Positions 8,489-16,654 of a stretch of 64,000 nt of DNA are shown one piece after another. Source of the DNA: Povalibacter uvarum. Lineage in GTDB: Bacteria; Pseudomonadota; Gammaproteobacteria; Steroidobacterales; Steroidobacteraceae. Made by a program: the position numbers and the translations under genes. The stretch covers positions 930,001 through 994,000 of the forward strand of contig NZ_JACHHZ010000001.1 in the NCBI RefSeq assembly GCF_014202975.1, read 5' to 3'. How positions within the stretch are numbered: the stretch's first letter is position 1; every line of letters begins with the position of its first letter. The notes beneath the pieces are model-generated. The model saw nothing but the letters and a program-made list of their open reading frames with translations, was not told where the DNA came from and made no database searches.

Positions 8489-9489
8489 GCGCGCGAACGT
8501 CCTGTCAGTCCGACGATGACCTTCTGGACTTTGAGCACCTGCCGGTCGCAAGGCACAGTTGCGCGCCAGCTCATGCAGAGCCGATTCTCATCGGGCTCGA
8601 TCAGCAGTGTTTCCAGATTGGCGGTCGGGTGCTGAGGCGAGCCTGCAACCACGACCTCGATCTGAAGCGGTGACTGCGGCACGGCGAACGACAGCGGTCC
8701 GTCGGGCAGCACACCATGGATCTCGACGGGTTCGCCGCCCTGGAGATAACGATCGAATGCAAACTCCGGCGGGGCGCTCTGAAGAAAGCGCGGGTCGAAA
8801 TCGGAGGGCAGATAGGGAGCACGCGTGCGCTGCCAGTTCTCGTCGTAAGTGCCAGCGAAGGATCGGCGCGGCAGCCACGACGCTGAAACCGGAGCGAAGC
8901 AGCACGGAGACGAAAGCTGCCCGACCTTCTGAAGCGCAGCGGATGCATCTTCGAGATTTGGAACAGGTTGCTGGCGCATCTCGCCGGCACTGCGTTCGCC
9001 AGCGAAACCGCACCCGACGGGATTTCGTTCCTCCGCCAGCAGGCGGTCGGGCAGGCGATGAAAACCACCGTACGCGCGCTCCCACGTCAGCGGCATCGCA
9101 GCGAACGGCTGCGGTGCGCTCGGCGTTCCGTCGGCTTGCCACGTCCGATCGCCCGTGACGAGCAGCTCGCGCCGGCGTTCGGCAACAGACATCGCCACCT
9201 TCATTCTCGCCGTTGGACGTCCTTCAGGCGCACGCGCGTGGCCGATCAAGAGAACATCCGTTCCCGGCTTGCCGATGTGCATTTCAGAGGCGACCCGCAG
9301 GCTCGAGAGAGCGGGGTCGCCGTAGTACTCGTCCGCCATCGCGACCGGCACTTGCTCGGGTGCGAGTGCAATGCTGGGTCGCATGTGCACCGTCGCCTTG
9401 ATGACGATGTGCAGCGTGTCGATTCCCGCACGATCCGGCAGTACCGCGAGGCTGGCCTTGAAGGGAGTGTTGTTCTGGAGTTGCAGCAA
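8485..9489 (-). CDS. DUF2169 domain protein, putative T6SS effector adaptor
   Basis: 334 aa if started at the TTG at 9489, giving (M)LQLQNNTPFKASLAVLPD, the usual DUF2169 N-terminus. The frame stays open further upstream to 9762, but that part overlaps the TIGR02270 gene and looks non-coding. A GGAG lies 10 bp upstream of the TTG. Family features visible: HIVIKATVHM, YYGDPALSSLRVASEMHIGKPGTDVLLIGHA, TWERAYGG and the NPVGCGF segment. DUF2169 proteins are encoded beside DUF4150 effectors and have been implicated in loading them on VgrG. The 4-bp overlap with the next gene and the 2-bp gap from the previous one indicate one operon. Confidence 0.88.
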   Translation of the reverse strand: MLQLQNNTPFKASLAVLPDRAGIDTLHIVIKATVHMRPSIALAPEQVPVAMADEYYGDPALSSLRVASEMHIGKPGTDVLLIGHARAPEGRPTARMKVAMSVAERRRELLVTGDRTWQADGTPSAPQPFAAMPLTWERAYGGFHRLPDRLLAEERNPVGCGFAGERSAGEMRQQPVPNLEDASAALQKVGQLSSPCCFAPVSASWLPRRSFAGTYDENWQRTRAPYLPSDFDPRFLQSAPPEFAFDRYLQGGEPVEIHGVLPDGPLSFAVPQSPLQIEVVVAGSPQHPTANLETLLIEPDENRLCMSWRATVPCDRQVLKVQKVIVGLTGRSRA

Positions 9490-9491
9490 GA

Positions 9492-10781
9492 TCAGCGCGC
9501 TCCGAGCAACTGCCGGCCACGGGCCATCATTGCCCGCTGCCGTTGAGCGAAGGCGCGAGGCTCGACGTCGTACTGGCCCTTCGAGTGAGCCGCGAGATTC
9601 AGGATGAGGTCGGGGCGTCGCAGCATGGGACCGCGCTCGATGGCGGTCAGCAGCGTTTCGACACTCAGCGGTCGCCCGCCGATGTAGCGCACTTCGGGCT
9701 CGAAGCGCGCGGCGTTCTTCTGCCAGTGCGCCCGCACTGCTGTTTCGTCCGGCAACGGCCACACGGATTCGGCGGAGGGGACGAGGTTGACGTCCAGATC
9801 GTCAGCTTCGAACGCCGGCGTTTCCGGGGGCGGTTCGACAGCGGCCAGATGATCGCGCACGAGGTCGGCGCCCGTGATGTGGCAATAAGCTTCGCCGGCT
9901 GCGCGAGCCAGCTTCTCGTGTTTCATTCCCTGGAGGCAGTATTCGACTGCTTGTCGCGTACCGATGTGCCCGAGTGCCCACAAGGCCTGCGATTGAAGCT
10001 GCGGCACCCGCAGCGCGGCGTGGACCATTGAACTGTGTTCGGCGGTGCCCAGCATCGCAACGAATCTCAGGATCGGGCCGCCGAGTTCGCCGGGAGCGTT
10101 CGCCAGATCGACGGCTGCGTTCCAGGCAGTCGCAGATTGCCGAGCGAGCCCGCTCTCGATGGCGGTCAGCCGAACGCTCACGTCCTTTGCTCGCAGACCG
10201 GCGGCGATCCAGTCCTCGAGGTGTTCTTCGGGCAGATGACGGGCAGCGCGCAGCGCAATGACCTGGTGCTCGGGAGTGTTCGTTTCGAAGGCGGCGGTCA
10301 TCTCTTCGGCGGGCTTTGCACTGCGTGACGTCTTCAGCCGGCACAAAGCGGCCGTATGAGCTCCGCTTTTTCTGCCGAGTACGCCAGCCACAGCGCTCAG
10401 AACCGGATTGGAAGCTGCGACCTCGAGCGCACGGATCATTGCCGCCAGCCGCGCATCCTGTGCTTCGCCGATCGCGTCGGTCAAAGCCCGGCAGATCTCC
10501 GTGCTGGTTCCGGCCGCAAGCGCTGCCGTTGCCGCAGTTACCCGGCGGAGATCATCGGAAAGCAAATGAGGCGTGCAGAGCGCGACCAGTCCGTCGCCGG
10601 CAACACGCACGCCCGCGAGCGATCCGTGCAGCCGGTCTTCGGTCCACGACCAGATCTCGTCGAGATTGCGCGTGAGACTCGTGAGCTCGCTTTCCCAGCG
10701 TGCCCAGAGAAACGTGGCTTCATCGAAACTTTCCTCCACCAGGTCCGGCAGAGGTGAGCGTGCAGAAGGCACTGATGACAT
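9492..10781 (-). CDS. TIGR02270-family HEAT-repeat-like protein of T6SS effector operons
   Basis: 429 aa, soluble, Ala/Leu-rich and almost wholly helical. Segments such as LAARSATAW-type helices, VALRAARHLPEEHLEDWIAAG-like pairs and LQSQALWALGHIGTRQAVEYCLQGM have the spacing of HEAT repeats between about residues 100 and 320. The start MSSVPSARSPLPDLVEESFDEATFLWARWE is the characteristic N-terminus of TIGR02270 proteins, which are found with DUF2169 and DUF4150 genes. The C-terminal part carries ARFEPEVRYIGGRPLSVETLL. Proposed role: scaffold or chaperone for effector and spike assembly, inferred from context. It is 15 bp downstream of the DUF6484 gene and 2 bp before the DUF2169 start. Confidence 0.85.
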   Translation of the reverse strand: MSSVPSARSPLPDLVEESFDEATFLWARWESELTSLTRNLDEIWSWTEDRLHGSLAGVRVAGDGLVALCTPHLLSDDLRRVTAATAALAAGTSTEICRALTDAIGEAQDARLAAMIRALEVAASNPVLSAVAGVLGRKSGAHTAALCRLKTSRSAKPAEEMTAAFETNTPEHQVIALRAARHLPEEHLEDWIAAGLRAKDVSVRLTAIESGLARQSATAWNAAVDLANAPGELGGPILRFVAMLGTAEHSSMVHAALRVPQLQSQALWALGHIGTRQAVEYCLQGMKHEKLARAAGEAYCHITGADLVRDHLAAVEPPPETPAFEADDLDVNLVPSAESVWPLPDETAVRAHWQKNAARFEPEVRYIGGRPLSVETLLTAIERGPMLRRPDLILNLAAHSKGQYDVEPRAFAQRQRAMMARGRQLLGAR

Positions 10782-10796
10782 GCAGCGTCGTGCGGC

Positions 10797-11327
10797 TCAG
10801 TTGATCTGGACCTGGCCGCCCTTGATGCGGTTGGTGCCTTCGGAATGAGTTTCGACGTAGGTGCCGCGAATGACGATGCGGCCGTTGCGCCGGAGCGTGA
10901 GCGAGGCCTGGCCGCATTGAAGGACGATCTCGTCCTTGCCCACGACGCGTACCCGCTTGCCGTCGACGTCGGCCTCCACGATGGTCGATTTCGTTTCAGG
11001 CATCGGTGCGCTGATCAGGCCCACGACGATGGGCAGCAGCGGGTCTCCGCTCTCGAACACCAGGACGGCAGGCTGCTTGTTCGAAACGGCCGCTGCGATC
11101 GCATCGGGCGTCAGCGGCGTAGCCAGTCGAGCGGCTCGCGGTCCATGCGGGGAGGCCGGAAAGTCCACCATCACGGAAGCCGCGGAGTCCTCGCTATGCG
11201 CGGCGACGATCCAGCCGATGGTGGCGGGCATCGAGGCCGGCAGAGCCGGCACTGGACGGGCGAGCCGCTCCGGATCGCGCCGGCGCTCCGAGAAGAGGGC
11301 TGTCACTTTCGTCCCTTTTTTGCGCAT
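10797..11327 (-). CDS. DUF6484-like protein, first gene of the effector-loading operon
   Basis: 176 aa. A central small beta domain (IGWIVAAHSEDSAASVMVDFP, AVLVFESGDPLLPIVVGLI) resembles an OB-like fold. It is followed by a C-terminal strand series (VGKDEIVLQCGQASLTLRR, RIVIRGTYVETHSEGTNRIKGGQVQIN) that resembles the C-terminal beta-helix of VgrG. This is the DUF6484 pattern known beside T6SS genes. The start ATG at 11327 faces the tagH promoter region. It may be a spike-like accessory protein. The function is not established, and the assignment rests on pattern memory and context. Confidence 0.78.
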   Translation of the reverse strand: MRKKGTKVTALFSERRRDPERLARPVPALPASMPATIGWIVAAHSEDSAASVMVDFPASPHGPRAARLATPLTPDAIAAAVSNKQPAVLVFESGDPLLPIVVGLISAPMPETKSTIVEADVDGKRVRVVGKDEIVLQCGQASLTLRRNGRIVIRGTYVETHSEGTNRIKGGQVQIN

Positions 11328-11668
11328 AGAAGTCCCGCCGGTGTTCTTCTGACTGTGCCACCTCGATGAACCGAGCAGCAGCGCGCCGATTCAATACCAC
11401 GCCAATGTGACCGGTCAAGGTAACTGCACTCATGTACGCATGAACCGCTCGGGCGCGCATGGCGCATGCACGGAAGTCCTAAGTCGGTGGTTTCTCGATT
11501 TGTGACCTGCCGCTTAGGTCGCGGCCCAATCACGCGACACTCTGGTCTATCATGCCCGGTCTGTCCGATCGGCCGTTGCGATGGACGAGAAGGGAACGGT
11601 ACAGTCACGAGATGTCTTCCAACTCATTGCAGGCGATTGTTTTTCTGCGATAAATCCACCCACTTCCG
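11328..11668. promoter_or_regulatory. Divergent intergenic region between the effector operon and the T6SS operon
   Basis: 341 bp without a convincing gene. It must hold the promoters of the minus-strand effector operon and of the tagH-clpV operon. An imperfect inverted repeat (CCTAAG at about 11478, CTTAGG at about 11513, arms extended by CGG/CCG) could be an operator or hairpin. I see no clear sigma-54 (GG-N10-GC) or strong sigma-70 pair. Just upstream of tagH the DNA is relatively AT-rich (tttttctgcgataaatcc). No recognisable ribosome site precedes the tagH ATG. Confidence 0.4.
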
Positions 11669-13336
11669 ATGCAGCTCACACTCGAAGTCATCAGTCCGAA
11701 CGGCGACCTGCTGGGAAGCAATCGCCGCAAGGTCGTGGGTCCGGAAGGGGCACAGATCGGGCGCTCCAAAGAGAGCGATTGGGTCATCAACGACCAGTAC
11801 ATCTCGCGCATCCATGCCCGCGTGCGCTACGTCAACGGCGCCTTCTACATCGAAGGCCTAGGTCGAAATCCGCTCGCCATCAACGATCCCGAACAGACGA
11901 TCCCGAACAACGAGCCGAACCTGCTGCGCAACGGCGATCGCTTCTTTCTCGACCAGTACGAGATCAAGGTGACCATGTCGGGCGGCAGTGCGGCTGCCGG
12001 CCTGATCCCCGACGACCCGTTCTCGCCTGGCGCAGGCGCCGGATCCGCATCGGCCGCGGTTCCTCATTCGTGGAGTGCCGGCGGCGGCTCTCTCGACCTG
12101 AATATCAACGACGGCACGGCCGAAGCGGACTCGAATCTCGACCCGCTGGCGTTGCTCGGTGGATCCGCACCGAAACAGCCCGTCGTTGCGCCGGTCAACC
12201 TGAGCCAGCGTTCCGTTCTCGAAGACAGTTTCAGCGCGCCGACGCCTGTGGCAGCGCCTCCGCCATCGCCCACACCGAAGGCCGCGGGTGGCGGCGGCAG
12301 GATTCCTGATTCGTGGGAGAACTCGTCCGGGTTCACCCAGATGGGGCAGCAGCCGGCAGCGCCGCCGCCCCCGCCACCTGTTCGCCGACCGGCGCCACCT
12401 ACTGCTCAACGAACAGCAGCAGCGCCGGCGCCCGTATCCGAACCGAAGCGCACTGACGATTCCATTCCAGATACCTGGGACAAGGGGCGCACTCGCATCG
12501 AGACTGCAGGTTCGGCCACTGAGAAGCTGCCGCCGATCGCGCAGTTCGTTCAGGACGCTGCCGAGACCCAGAAGACTGCCCACCTCGGTCAGAAGCCCCG
12601 CATTCCGACACCAGCTGCACCGCCGCCGGTGTCACATACCGTGAGACGTCCCGTCGAAGAGGCGTTGCCAATTGCGCCAGCAGTCGCGCCGCCTCCGGTT
12701 CGCGCCCCAATGGAACCCGCCGCGGCGGGTCAGGGCAGCGTCGATCTCGAAGAGTTGCTGCGCGCTGCCGGCGTGCCTGCATCGCAGATGTCGCCTGAGA
12801 TGGCGCGCGAACTCGGCCAGGTCGTCCGCATCGTCGTGCAGGGCCTGATGGAAGTCCTGCAGTCGCGAGCGGAGATCAAGTCGCAGCTGCGCATGTCGAT
12901 GACACGCATGCAGCCGACTGAAAACAATCCGCTGAAGTTCTCGCCGAATGTCGAAGCCGCGCTGCACACGCTGCTCGTCGAGCGCAATCGTGGCTACTTG
13001 CCCACGGTCCGCGCGTTCCAGGAAGCGCTGACGGACATCCGCAATCACCAGATTGCAGTGCTTTCGGGCATTCGCACCGCGTACAACTCGATGATCGAGC
13101 AGTTCGATCCGGAGAAGATCGACGAGGAAGTCGAGAGGCAGTCGAAGCGCGGCGGCCTGCTGAATCTGGGCGGCAAGGGCGGGAAGTTTCGTGATCAGTA
13201 CGTGGAGCAGTTCCAGAGCATCGCCAACGATCCCGATGAAAGCTTCAAGCGGCTCTTCGGCGAATATTTCGCTCAGGCCTATGAAGAGCAGATGGATCGT
13301 CTGAAAGCGGCGTCGCGCACGTCCGGCGGCCAATGA
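11669..13336 (+). CDS. tagH: T6SS FHA-domain protein TagH (Fha1-like)
   Basis: 555 aa. Residues 1-105 are an FHA domain, with GRSKESDWVI, ISRIHARVRYVNGAFYIEGL and NGDRFFLDQYEI marking the phosphothreonine-binding loops. About 110-350 is a Pro/Ala-rich linker containing three copies of a short VPHSW/IPDSW/IPDTW motif, resembling the conserved IPDDW element of TagH. About 355-555 is the C-terminal VI_FHA domain (VDLEELLRAAG, RSRAEIKSQLR-like, NPLKFSPNVEAALHTLL, FGEYFAQAYEEQM). In systems such as Pseudomonas H1-T6SS the FHA protein is phosphorylated by PpkA and promotes secretion. No kinase gene is in this window, but the matching phosphatase is fused to TagF at 20221. First gene of the structural operon. 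Confidence 0.94.
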   Translation: MQLTLEVISPNGDLLGSNRRKVVGPEGAQIGRSKESDWVINDQYISRIHARVRYVNGAFYIEGLGRNPLAINDPEQTIPNNEPNLLRNGDRFFLDQYEIKVTMSGGSAAAGLIPDDPFSPGAGAGSASAAVPHSWSAGGGSLDLNINDGTAEADSNLDPLALLGGSAPKQPVVAPVNLSQRSVLEDSFSAPTPVAAPPPSPTPKAAGGGGRIPDSWENSSGFTQMGQQPAAPPPPPPVRRPAPPTAQRTAAAPAPVSEPKRTDDSIPDTWDKGRTRIETAGSATEKLPPIAQFVQDAAETQKTAHLGQKPRIPTPAAPPPVSHTVRRPVEEALPIAPAVAPPPVRAPMEPAAAGQGSVDLEELLRAAGVPASQMSPEMARELGQVVRIVVQGLMEVLQSRAEIKSQLRMSMTRMQPTENNPLKFSPNVEAALHTLLVERNRGYLPTVRAFQEALTDIRNHQIAVLSGIRTAYNSMIEQFDPEKIDEEVERQSKRGGLLNLGGKGGKFRDQYVEQFQSIANDPDESFKRLFGEYFAQAYEEQMDRLKAASRTSGGQ

Positions 13337-13393
13337 GCAGCAACAAGTAGCAGCGGGTTTCACGGTCAAGAATCAAGACGCGGAGAGCGCCAA

Positions 13394-13879
13394 ATGAAAT
13401 GGGGTTGGAAGTCCTGGGTTGTGGTTGCCGCCGCTGCGATGCTGGCCGCCGGGTGTGGTTCGGCGCCGCCGAAGCCGGCAGCGGCGAAGGCGACGATCAC
13501 CGCGTCGGCCGATGTGAATCCCGACCGTGAAGGGCGCGCGTCGCCGGTGCATGTGCGCATCTTCCAGCTCAAGGAGGACGGCGCCTTCATGGGGTCCGAT
13601 TTCTGGGCGTTGGTCGACAAGGAGCAGGAGACGCTCGGTCCGGCCCTCGTGCAGCGCCTCGAGTTCGATCTCACACCCTCTGAGTCGAAGGAGTTCGAGC
13701 TCAAGATATCGCCCGACGCGCGCGTGCTGGGAGTGATGGCGGAATACGCCGACTATCGCAACGCCCAGTGGCGAGTCGTGGCGCAGGCACCGAACAAGAC
13801 GTTGCTCGACCTGGTGAAGAAAGACCGGGTCACGTTCGAGATCGGGAAAGACAAGGTCGGCATCGCAGTCGGCGACTGA
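13394..13879 (+). CDS. tssJ: T6SS outer-membrane lipoprotein TssJ
   Basis: 161 aa. A lipoprotein signal peptide (MKWGWKSWVVVAAAAMLAAGC) ends at Cys21, followed by Gly-Ser, which favours outer-membrane retention. The mature part has the TssJ transthyretin-like pattern: VHVRIFQLKEDGAFMGSDFWAL, ALVQRLEFDLTPSESKEFEL, VMAEYADYRNAQWRVV. TssJ binds the periplasmic part of TssM and anchors the membrane complex. A GGAG lies 9 bp before the ATG. It is 57 bp after tagH and 15 bp before tssK. Confidence 0.95.
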   Translation: MKWGWKSWVVVAAAAMLAAGCGSAPPKPAAAKATITASADVNPDREGRASPVHVRIFQLKEDGAFMGSDFWALVDKEQETLGPALVQRLEFDLTPSESKEFELKISPDARVLGVMAEYADYRNAQWRVVAQAPNKTLLDLVKKDRVTFEIGKDKVGIAVGD

Positions 13880-13894
13880 TGGGCTCACTTCCTC

Positions 13895-15235
13895 ATGTCA
13901 TCCAACAACAAAGTCGTCTGGTCGGAAGGCCTGTTCCTGCGGCCGCAGCACTTCCAGCAGCATGATCGCTACCTGGAGCGCTTCATCGAGGGCCGCACCG
14001 CGAGCCTTCGCAGCAATTCGTGGGGCCTGACCGAGATCCAGATCGAGCGCGATCTGCTCGCGATCGGCAAGCTGGGCCTCAAGCGCGCCAGCGGCATCTT
14101 CCCGGACGGCACGCCGTTCTCGATGCCGGATGACGATTCGTTGCCTTCGCCCATCGAGCTGAACGCCCAGATCCGCGACAAAGTCGTGTCGCTCGCCATC
14201 CCCGTGCGCAAGGAAGGTGCACGCGAATCCGACCGGCGCGATGTCGTCGACGGTGTAGTCCGGTATCGCACGAGAGACTTCGACGCGAAGGACATCGCCG
14301 GCGACTCGGGTGGCCAGCACTCACTGGAAGTGGCATGCCTGCGAGCGAAGCTGCTGCTCGCCGACGAGCCGCACGAGGATTACGCCGTCATTCCGGTGGC
14401 GCACATCATCGAATGCCGCGCTGATCGCATGGTCGTCCTCGACGATCGATTCATTCCCACGGTCGCCAACGCGAAGCAGGCATCGATCCTGTCGACGTTC
14501 ATGACGGAAGTGCAGGGACTCCTGCATCAGCGCGGTGAAGCGCTCGCCGCCCGCGCTGTAGCCAGCGGCCGCAGCGGTTCAGCGGAAATCGCGGACTTCC
14601 TCATGCTGCAGGCCGTCAATCGCTACGAGCCCGTCGTCACGCATCTCGCGCAAGGCGGCCTCGTGCATCCCGAAGATCTGTACCGGCTCTGTCTCGAGAT
14701 CGTCGGTGATCTGTCGACGCTCACGACCGAAGCGCGGCGGCCGCCGAAGCTTCCGCAGTACCAGCACACGAACCTGCGCGCCTGTTACGAACCGCTGATG
14801 GCGGCGCTGCGTGCGTGCTTCGCGGTGGTGCTCAAGCAGAACGCTGTCCAGATTCCCCTCGAGAAGAAGCGCTTCAACATCTCCGTGGGTGTCGTCGCGG
14901 ATCGGAGCTTGTTCGACGACGCGGCGTTCATTCTCGCGGCGCGTGCCGATGTCGCGGCTGAATCGATCCGTCGCGATTTCCCCGCGCAAGTGACGCTGGC
15001 GTCGGTCGAGAAGATCGCGAAGCTGGTGAACGAGCACATTCCCGGTATTCCGCTGCAAGCATTGGCTGTGGCGCCGCGACAGATTCCATTCCACGCCGGG
15101 TTCACCTACTTCGAGCTCGACCGGGGCAGCGCGCTCTTCCGCGAGTTGAAAGCAGGCGGCGGCATTGCCTTGCACATTCCAGACTCGTTTCCGGGGCTGG
15201 CGATGGAGATGTGGGCGATCAGAGGAAGCGGTTAG
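13895..15235 (+). CDS. tssK: T6SS baseplate protein TssK
   Basis: 446 aa, the standard TssK length. The N-terminus KVVWSEGLFLRPQHFQQHDRYLE is diagnostic. TssK trimers connect the baseplate wedges (TssEFG) to the TssL/TssM membrane complex. Other family segments include FLMLQAVNRYEPVVTHLAQ, HPEDLYRLCLEIVGDLSTL and FELDRGSALFRELK near the C-terminal receptor-binding domain. The stop codon lies inside a heptamer repeat array (15227-15257), so the last codons are part of the repeat. Confidence 0.96.
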   Translation: MSSNNKVVWSEGLFLRPQHFQQHDRYLERFIEGRTASLRSNSWGLTEIQIERDLLAIGKLGLKRASGIFPDGTPFSMPDDDSLPSPIELNAQIRDKVVSLAIPVRKEGARESDRRDVVDGVVRYRTRDFDAKDIAGDSGGQHSLEVACLRAKLLLADEPHEDYAVIPVAHIIECRADRMVVLDDRFIPTVANAKQASILSTFMTEVQGLLHQRGEALAARAVASGRSGSAEIADFLMLQAVNRYEPVVTHLAQGGLVHPEDLYRLCLEIVGDLSTLTTEARRPPKLPQYQHTNLRACYEPLMAALRACFAVVLKQNAVQIPLEKKRFNISVGVVADRSLFDDAAFILAARADVAAESIRRDFPAQVTLASVEKIAKLVNEHIPGIPLQALAVAPRQIPFHAGFTYFELDRGSALFRELKAGGGIALHIPDSFPGLAMEMWAIRGSG

Positions 15236-15257
15236 CGGATAGCGGATAGCGGATAGG
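15227..15257 (+). repeat. Heptamer tandem repeat (AGCGGTT/AGCGGAT), about 4 units
   Basis: AGCGGTT followed by three AGCGGAT units and a partial unit. The array begins within the last three codons of tssK and supplies its TAG stop. It belongs to the same family as arrays at 20131, 29910, 40968, 41171 and 57505. No mobile element adjoins it. Confidence 0.85.
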
Positions 15258-15325
15258 CAGATCCGAGGCCGCCATCTGCAATTCAACGCCCGCCGCCAAC
15301 TGCAACCGTTTCTCGAGAAAACTTC

Positions 15326-16654
15326 GTGGCCAACGACTTCGACGATCCTTTTGCACCCGCCGACGGCACGGTCATGCGGCCGCGACCCGGTGGTCCCCGC
15401 CGTCCGGCGGCACCAGGAGTTGATGCGCCCCGGGCGCCGGCGCCGCGCCAGGAGTTCGCGCCGCCGCCCAGTGGTGGCAATCTCGCTGTGTCCGATTTCA
15501 TATCGGGCGGACGCAATCCGATCCTGCAGGCGGCGGGTCCGCTCATTGCAGTCGCTTCGCGAATGCAATCGACCGTCGCGAACGCGGATATCAACGCGCT
15601 TCGCAGCCAGGCAATGCAGGACGTGCGTCAGTTCGACGACCGGCTGAGAGCCGCGGGTGTTGTCCCTGAGGATGCGCTCGTCGCACGCTACGTGATCTGT
15701 ACTTTCTTCGACTCAGCTGTGCTCAACACGCCGTGGGGTGCGCAGAGCGACTGGTCGGGACAGTCGCTGCTGGTGATGTTCCACAAGGAAAAGTCGGGCG
15801 GCGAGAAGTTCTTCCAGATCCTCGATCGGCTGTGTGCGCAGCCCGGCCGCTACATCGACCTGATCGAATTGCAGTACGTGTGTCTCGCGCTCGGCTACGA
15901 AGGCATGTATCGCATCGATGATCGCGGCGCGGCGCGACTCGCTGAGCTGCAGCATCGCATCGGCAAGATCGTCCGCGACGCGCGGCAGATCAAGGACGAA
16001 GAGCTCTCCATCCATTGGCGCGGCGTCGAAGACAAGCGCAACCCGATCTTCCGCTACATCCCCTGGTGGATCGTTGCCTGCGTCGGTCTCGCGGTTCTCG
16101 TGATTGCCTTCGTCATCTATGTCGCCCGATTGAATAGCGCAGCTGAGCCCGTGATGGCGGCGCTGTCGCAGCCGAGCGTGCAGGTCGAATACACCGCCCC
16201 GGTGAGTCGTGCGAACAGGCTGAAACAGCTGCTGGCCCCACAGGAAGCGGCCGGTCAGCTGACGGTCGAGGACTTCGGGGACAAGACCGTCGTCACGTTG
16301 ATCTCGAGCAACCTGTTCCGCTCGGGCAGCGCGCAACTCAATCCCCAGTACAACGAGACGATCGCGGCGATCGCGAACGGCTTGAACCAGGTGCCGGGCA
16401 AGGTGGTCATCGTCGGTCATACAGACGACCAGCCGGTGCGCTCGCTGCAGTTCGCCGACAACTTCGAGCTGTCGCGCGAGCGCGCGGTCGCTGTCGCGAA
16501 CCTGCTGAAGCAGTCCATCAACAATTTCGGGCGTGTGGAGTGGGTGGGAGTCGGATCGACGCAGCCGCGCTACGAGCCAGCAAGCACCGCTGAGAACCGC
16601 GCGCGCAACCGGCGCGTGGAAATCGTCAGCGTCGATGAAGGTGCGGCGCAATGA
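15326..16654 (+). CDS. tssL: T6SS inner-membrane protein TssL with C-terminal OmpA peptidoglycan-binding domain
   Basis: 442 aa from a GTG start (protein MANDFDDPFAPADGTVMRPRPG). A Pro/Arg-rich N-terminus (1-60) leads into the DotU/TssL cytoplasmic domain (about 65-245; ARYVICTFFDSAVLNTPWG, EKFFQILDRL, ELQYVCLALGYEGMYRI). One membrane segment follows at about 250-272 (WWIVACVGLAVLVIAFVIYVA), then a periplasmic OmpA-like domain (about 320-442; VVIVGHTDDQPVRS, NFELSRERAVAVA, NRARNRRVEIV), with the Asp/Arg pair that binds diaminopimelate. The evolved TssL anchors the secretion complex to the cell wall. It overlaps tssM by 4 bp (ATGA). Confidence 0.95.
   Translation: MANDFDDPFAPADGTVMRPRPGGPRRPAAPGVDAPRAPAPRQEFAPPPSGGNLAVSDFISGGRNPILQAAGPLIAVASRMQSTVANADINALRSQAMQDVRQFDDRLRAAGVVPEDALVARYVICTFFDSAVLNTPWGAQSDWSGQSLLVMFHKEKSGGEKFFQILDRLCAQPGRYIDLIELQYVCLALGYEGMYRIDDRGAARLAELQHRIGKIVRDARQIKDEELSIHWRGVEDKRNPIFRYIPWWIVACVGLAVLVIAFVIYVARLNSAAEPVMAALSQPSVQVEYTAPVSRANRLKQLLAPQEAAGQLTVEDFGDKTVVTLISSNLFRSGSAQLNPQYNETIAAIANGLNQVPGKVVIVGHTDDQPVRSLQFADNFELSRERAVAVANLLKQSINNFGRVEWVGVGSTQPRYEPASTAENRARNRRVEIVSVDEGAAQ

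Noticed and set aside
11328-11668. Sigma-54 promoter for the T6SS operon
   Set aside because: T6SS operons often use sigma-54, but I found no GG-N10-GC pair with the expected flanking bases.
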